From RGIG1828 sp045541875 (GTDB taxonomy: Bacteria > Bacillota > Clostridia > UMGS1810): 7,413 nucleotides of DNA. Every line of letters begins with the position of its first letter. Within the stretch, counting starts at the first letter, position 1. Below the pieces are notes generated by a model. The model was not told the DNA's origin. It searched no databases and saw nothing but the letters and a program-made list of their open reading frames with translations. A program made the translations under genes and the position numbers. Where the stretch lies: contig JAZQJX010000070.1 in assembly GCA_045541875.1 (NCBI GenBank), positions 1 through 7,413 on the forward strand. The letters are read 5' to 3'. Shown one piece after another: positions 7,000-7,413 of the stretch.

Positions 7000-7175
7000 G
7001 TCGCTTGCAAAAGGGCGACGGTTTGAACTTTGAAAAATGAACAGTATGAGAGGTTCTCGAAAAGAGAATTTGAGTTAAAGCGAAAGCTTTTTAACTTAGT
7101 AAATTAAGTTAGTGTTTTTATGAGCTAACAAACTTCAAAAGAACTTTAATCAGAATGTGATTCTGATTTAAAATT
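7000..7175 (+). other. rRNA operon leader (5' external spacer)
   Basis: This transcribed spacer lies between promoter P2 and 16S. It begins with a small stem, GTCGC (7000-7004) with GCGAC (7015-7019). CTTTGAAAAATGAAC (7028-7042) resembles the conserved boxA-like stretch of Firmicutes rRNA leaders that recruits Nus antitermination factors; this match is by memory of the motif. Next come TTCTC/GAGAA (7054-7058 with 7064-7068) and a GAAA-tetraloop hairpin with a two-base bulge (7073-7096). A perfect 7-bp stem TAACTTA/TAAGTTA (7092-7098 with 7105-7111) overlaps the previous hairpin. No protein-coding frame with a ribosome binding site is present. Confidence 0.8.
7145..7172 (+). other. Hairpin immediately upstream of 16S rRNA
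   Basis: AATCAGAAT (7148-7156) pairs perfectly with ATTCTGATT (7160-7168) around a GTG loop. Allowing one bulged T, the stem extends through flanking TTTA/TAAA. It ends a few bases before the mature 16S 5' end, so it is best read as a precursor-rRNA folding or processing element. Confidence 0.7.

Positions 7176-7413
<238 letters not shown>

Noticed and set aside
7037..7078. 13-codon frame in the rRNA leader (possible leader peptide)
   Set aside because: It has no ribosome binding site and lies in a transcript that is processed into rRNA.

Overview
The window looks like a chromosomal segment from a low-GC Gram-positive bacterium of the class Clostridia. The first ~240 bases of the 16S rRNA gene, with the exact universal 27F site and Clostridia-like V1/V2 sequence, suggest the Oscillospirales/Ruminococcaceae side of the class. 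Sigma-A promoters with canonical TTGACA -35 boxes, strong AGGAGG ribosome binding sites, a GTG start and A/T-rich codon use fit this. Genus cannot be fixed from the sequence alone. Every gene lies on the + strand, in the same direction as the rRNA operon.

Layout. (1) 1-1005: the 3' five-sixths of tuf (elongation factor Tu), cut by the window edge and closed by a perfect 14-bp stem terminator (1027-1060). (2) 1061-1257: a non-coding spacer with a direct-repeat/inverted-repeat element, a second terminator-like hairpin (1128-1154) and a consensus promoter (1178-1206). (3) 1258-6835: four genes that read as one transcription unit: an endonuclease/exonuclease/phosphatase (EEP) superfamily enzyme, a RecD2-type DNA helicase, a ComF-type phosphoribosyltransferase and an ABC-F ATPase. 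The last three overlap end to start, so they are probably translationally coupled. (4) 6836-7175: an rRNA operon control region with two tandem sigma-A promoters, an A/T-rich UP-like tract and a structured leader. (5) 7176-7413: the start of 16S rRNA.

How the parts work together. tuf, the ABC-F protein and the rRNA operon all concern translation. RecD2 and the EEP enzyme point to DNA processing or repair. ComF proteins are tied to DNA uptake in competent species, but their role elsewhere is poorly defined. I see no mobile element, CRISPR array, phage gene or tRNA. The window is mostly core genome. The points most worth a second look are the repeat element after tuf, the start codon of the ABC-F gene, the divergent ComF motif, the lack of a visible terminator between the ABC-F gene and the rRNA promoters, and the mutually exclusive hairpins in the rRNA leader. 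I found no convincing undescribed multi-gene system.
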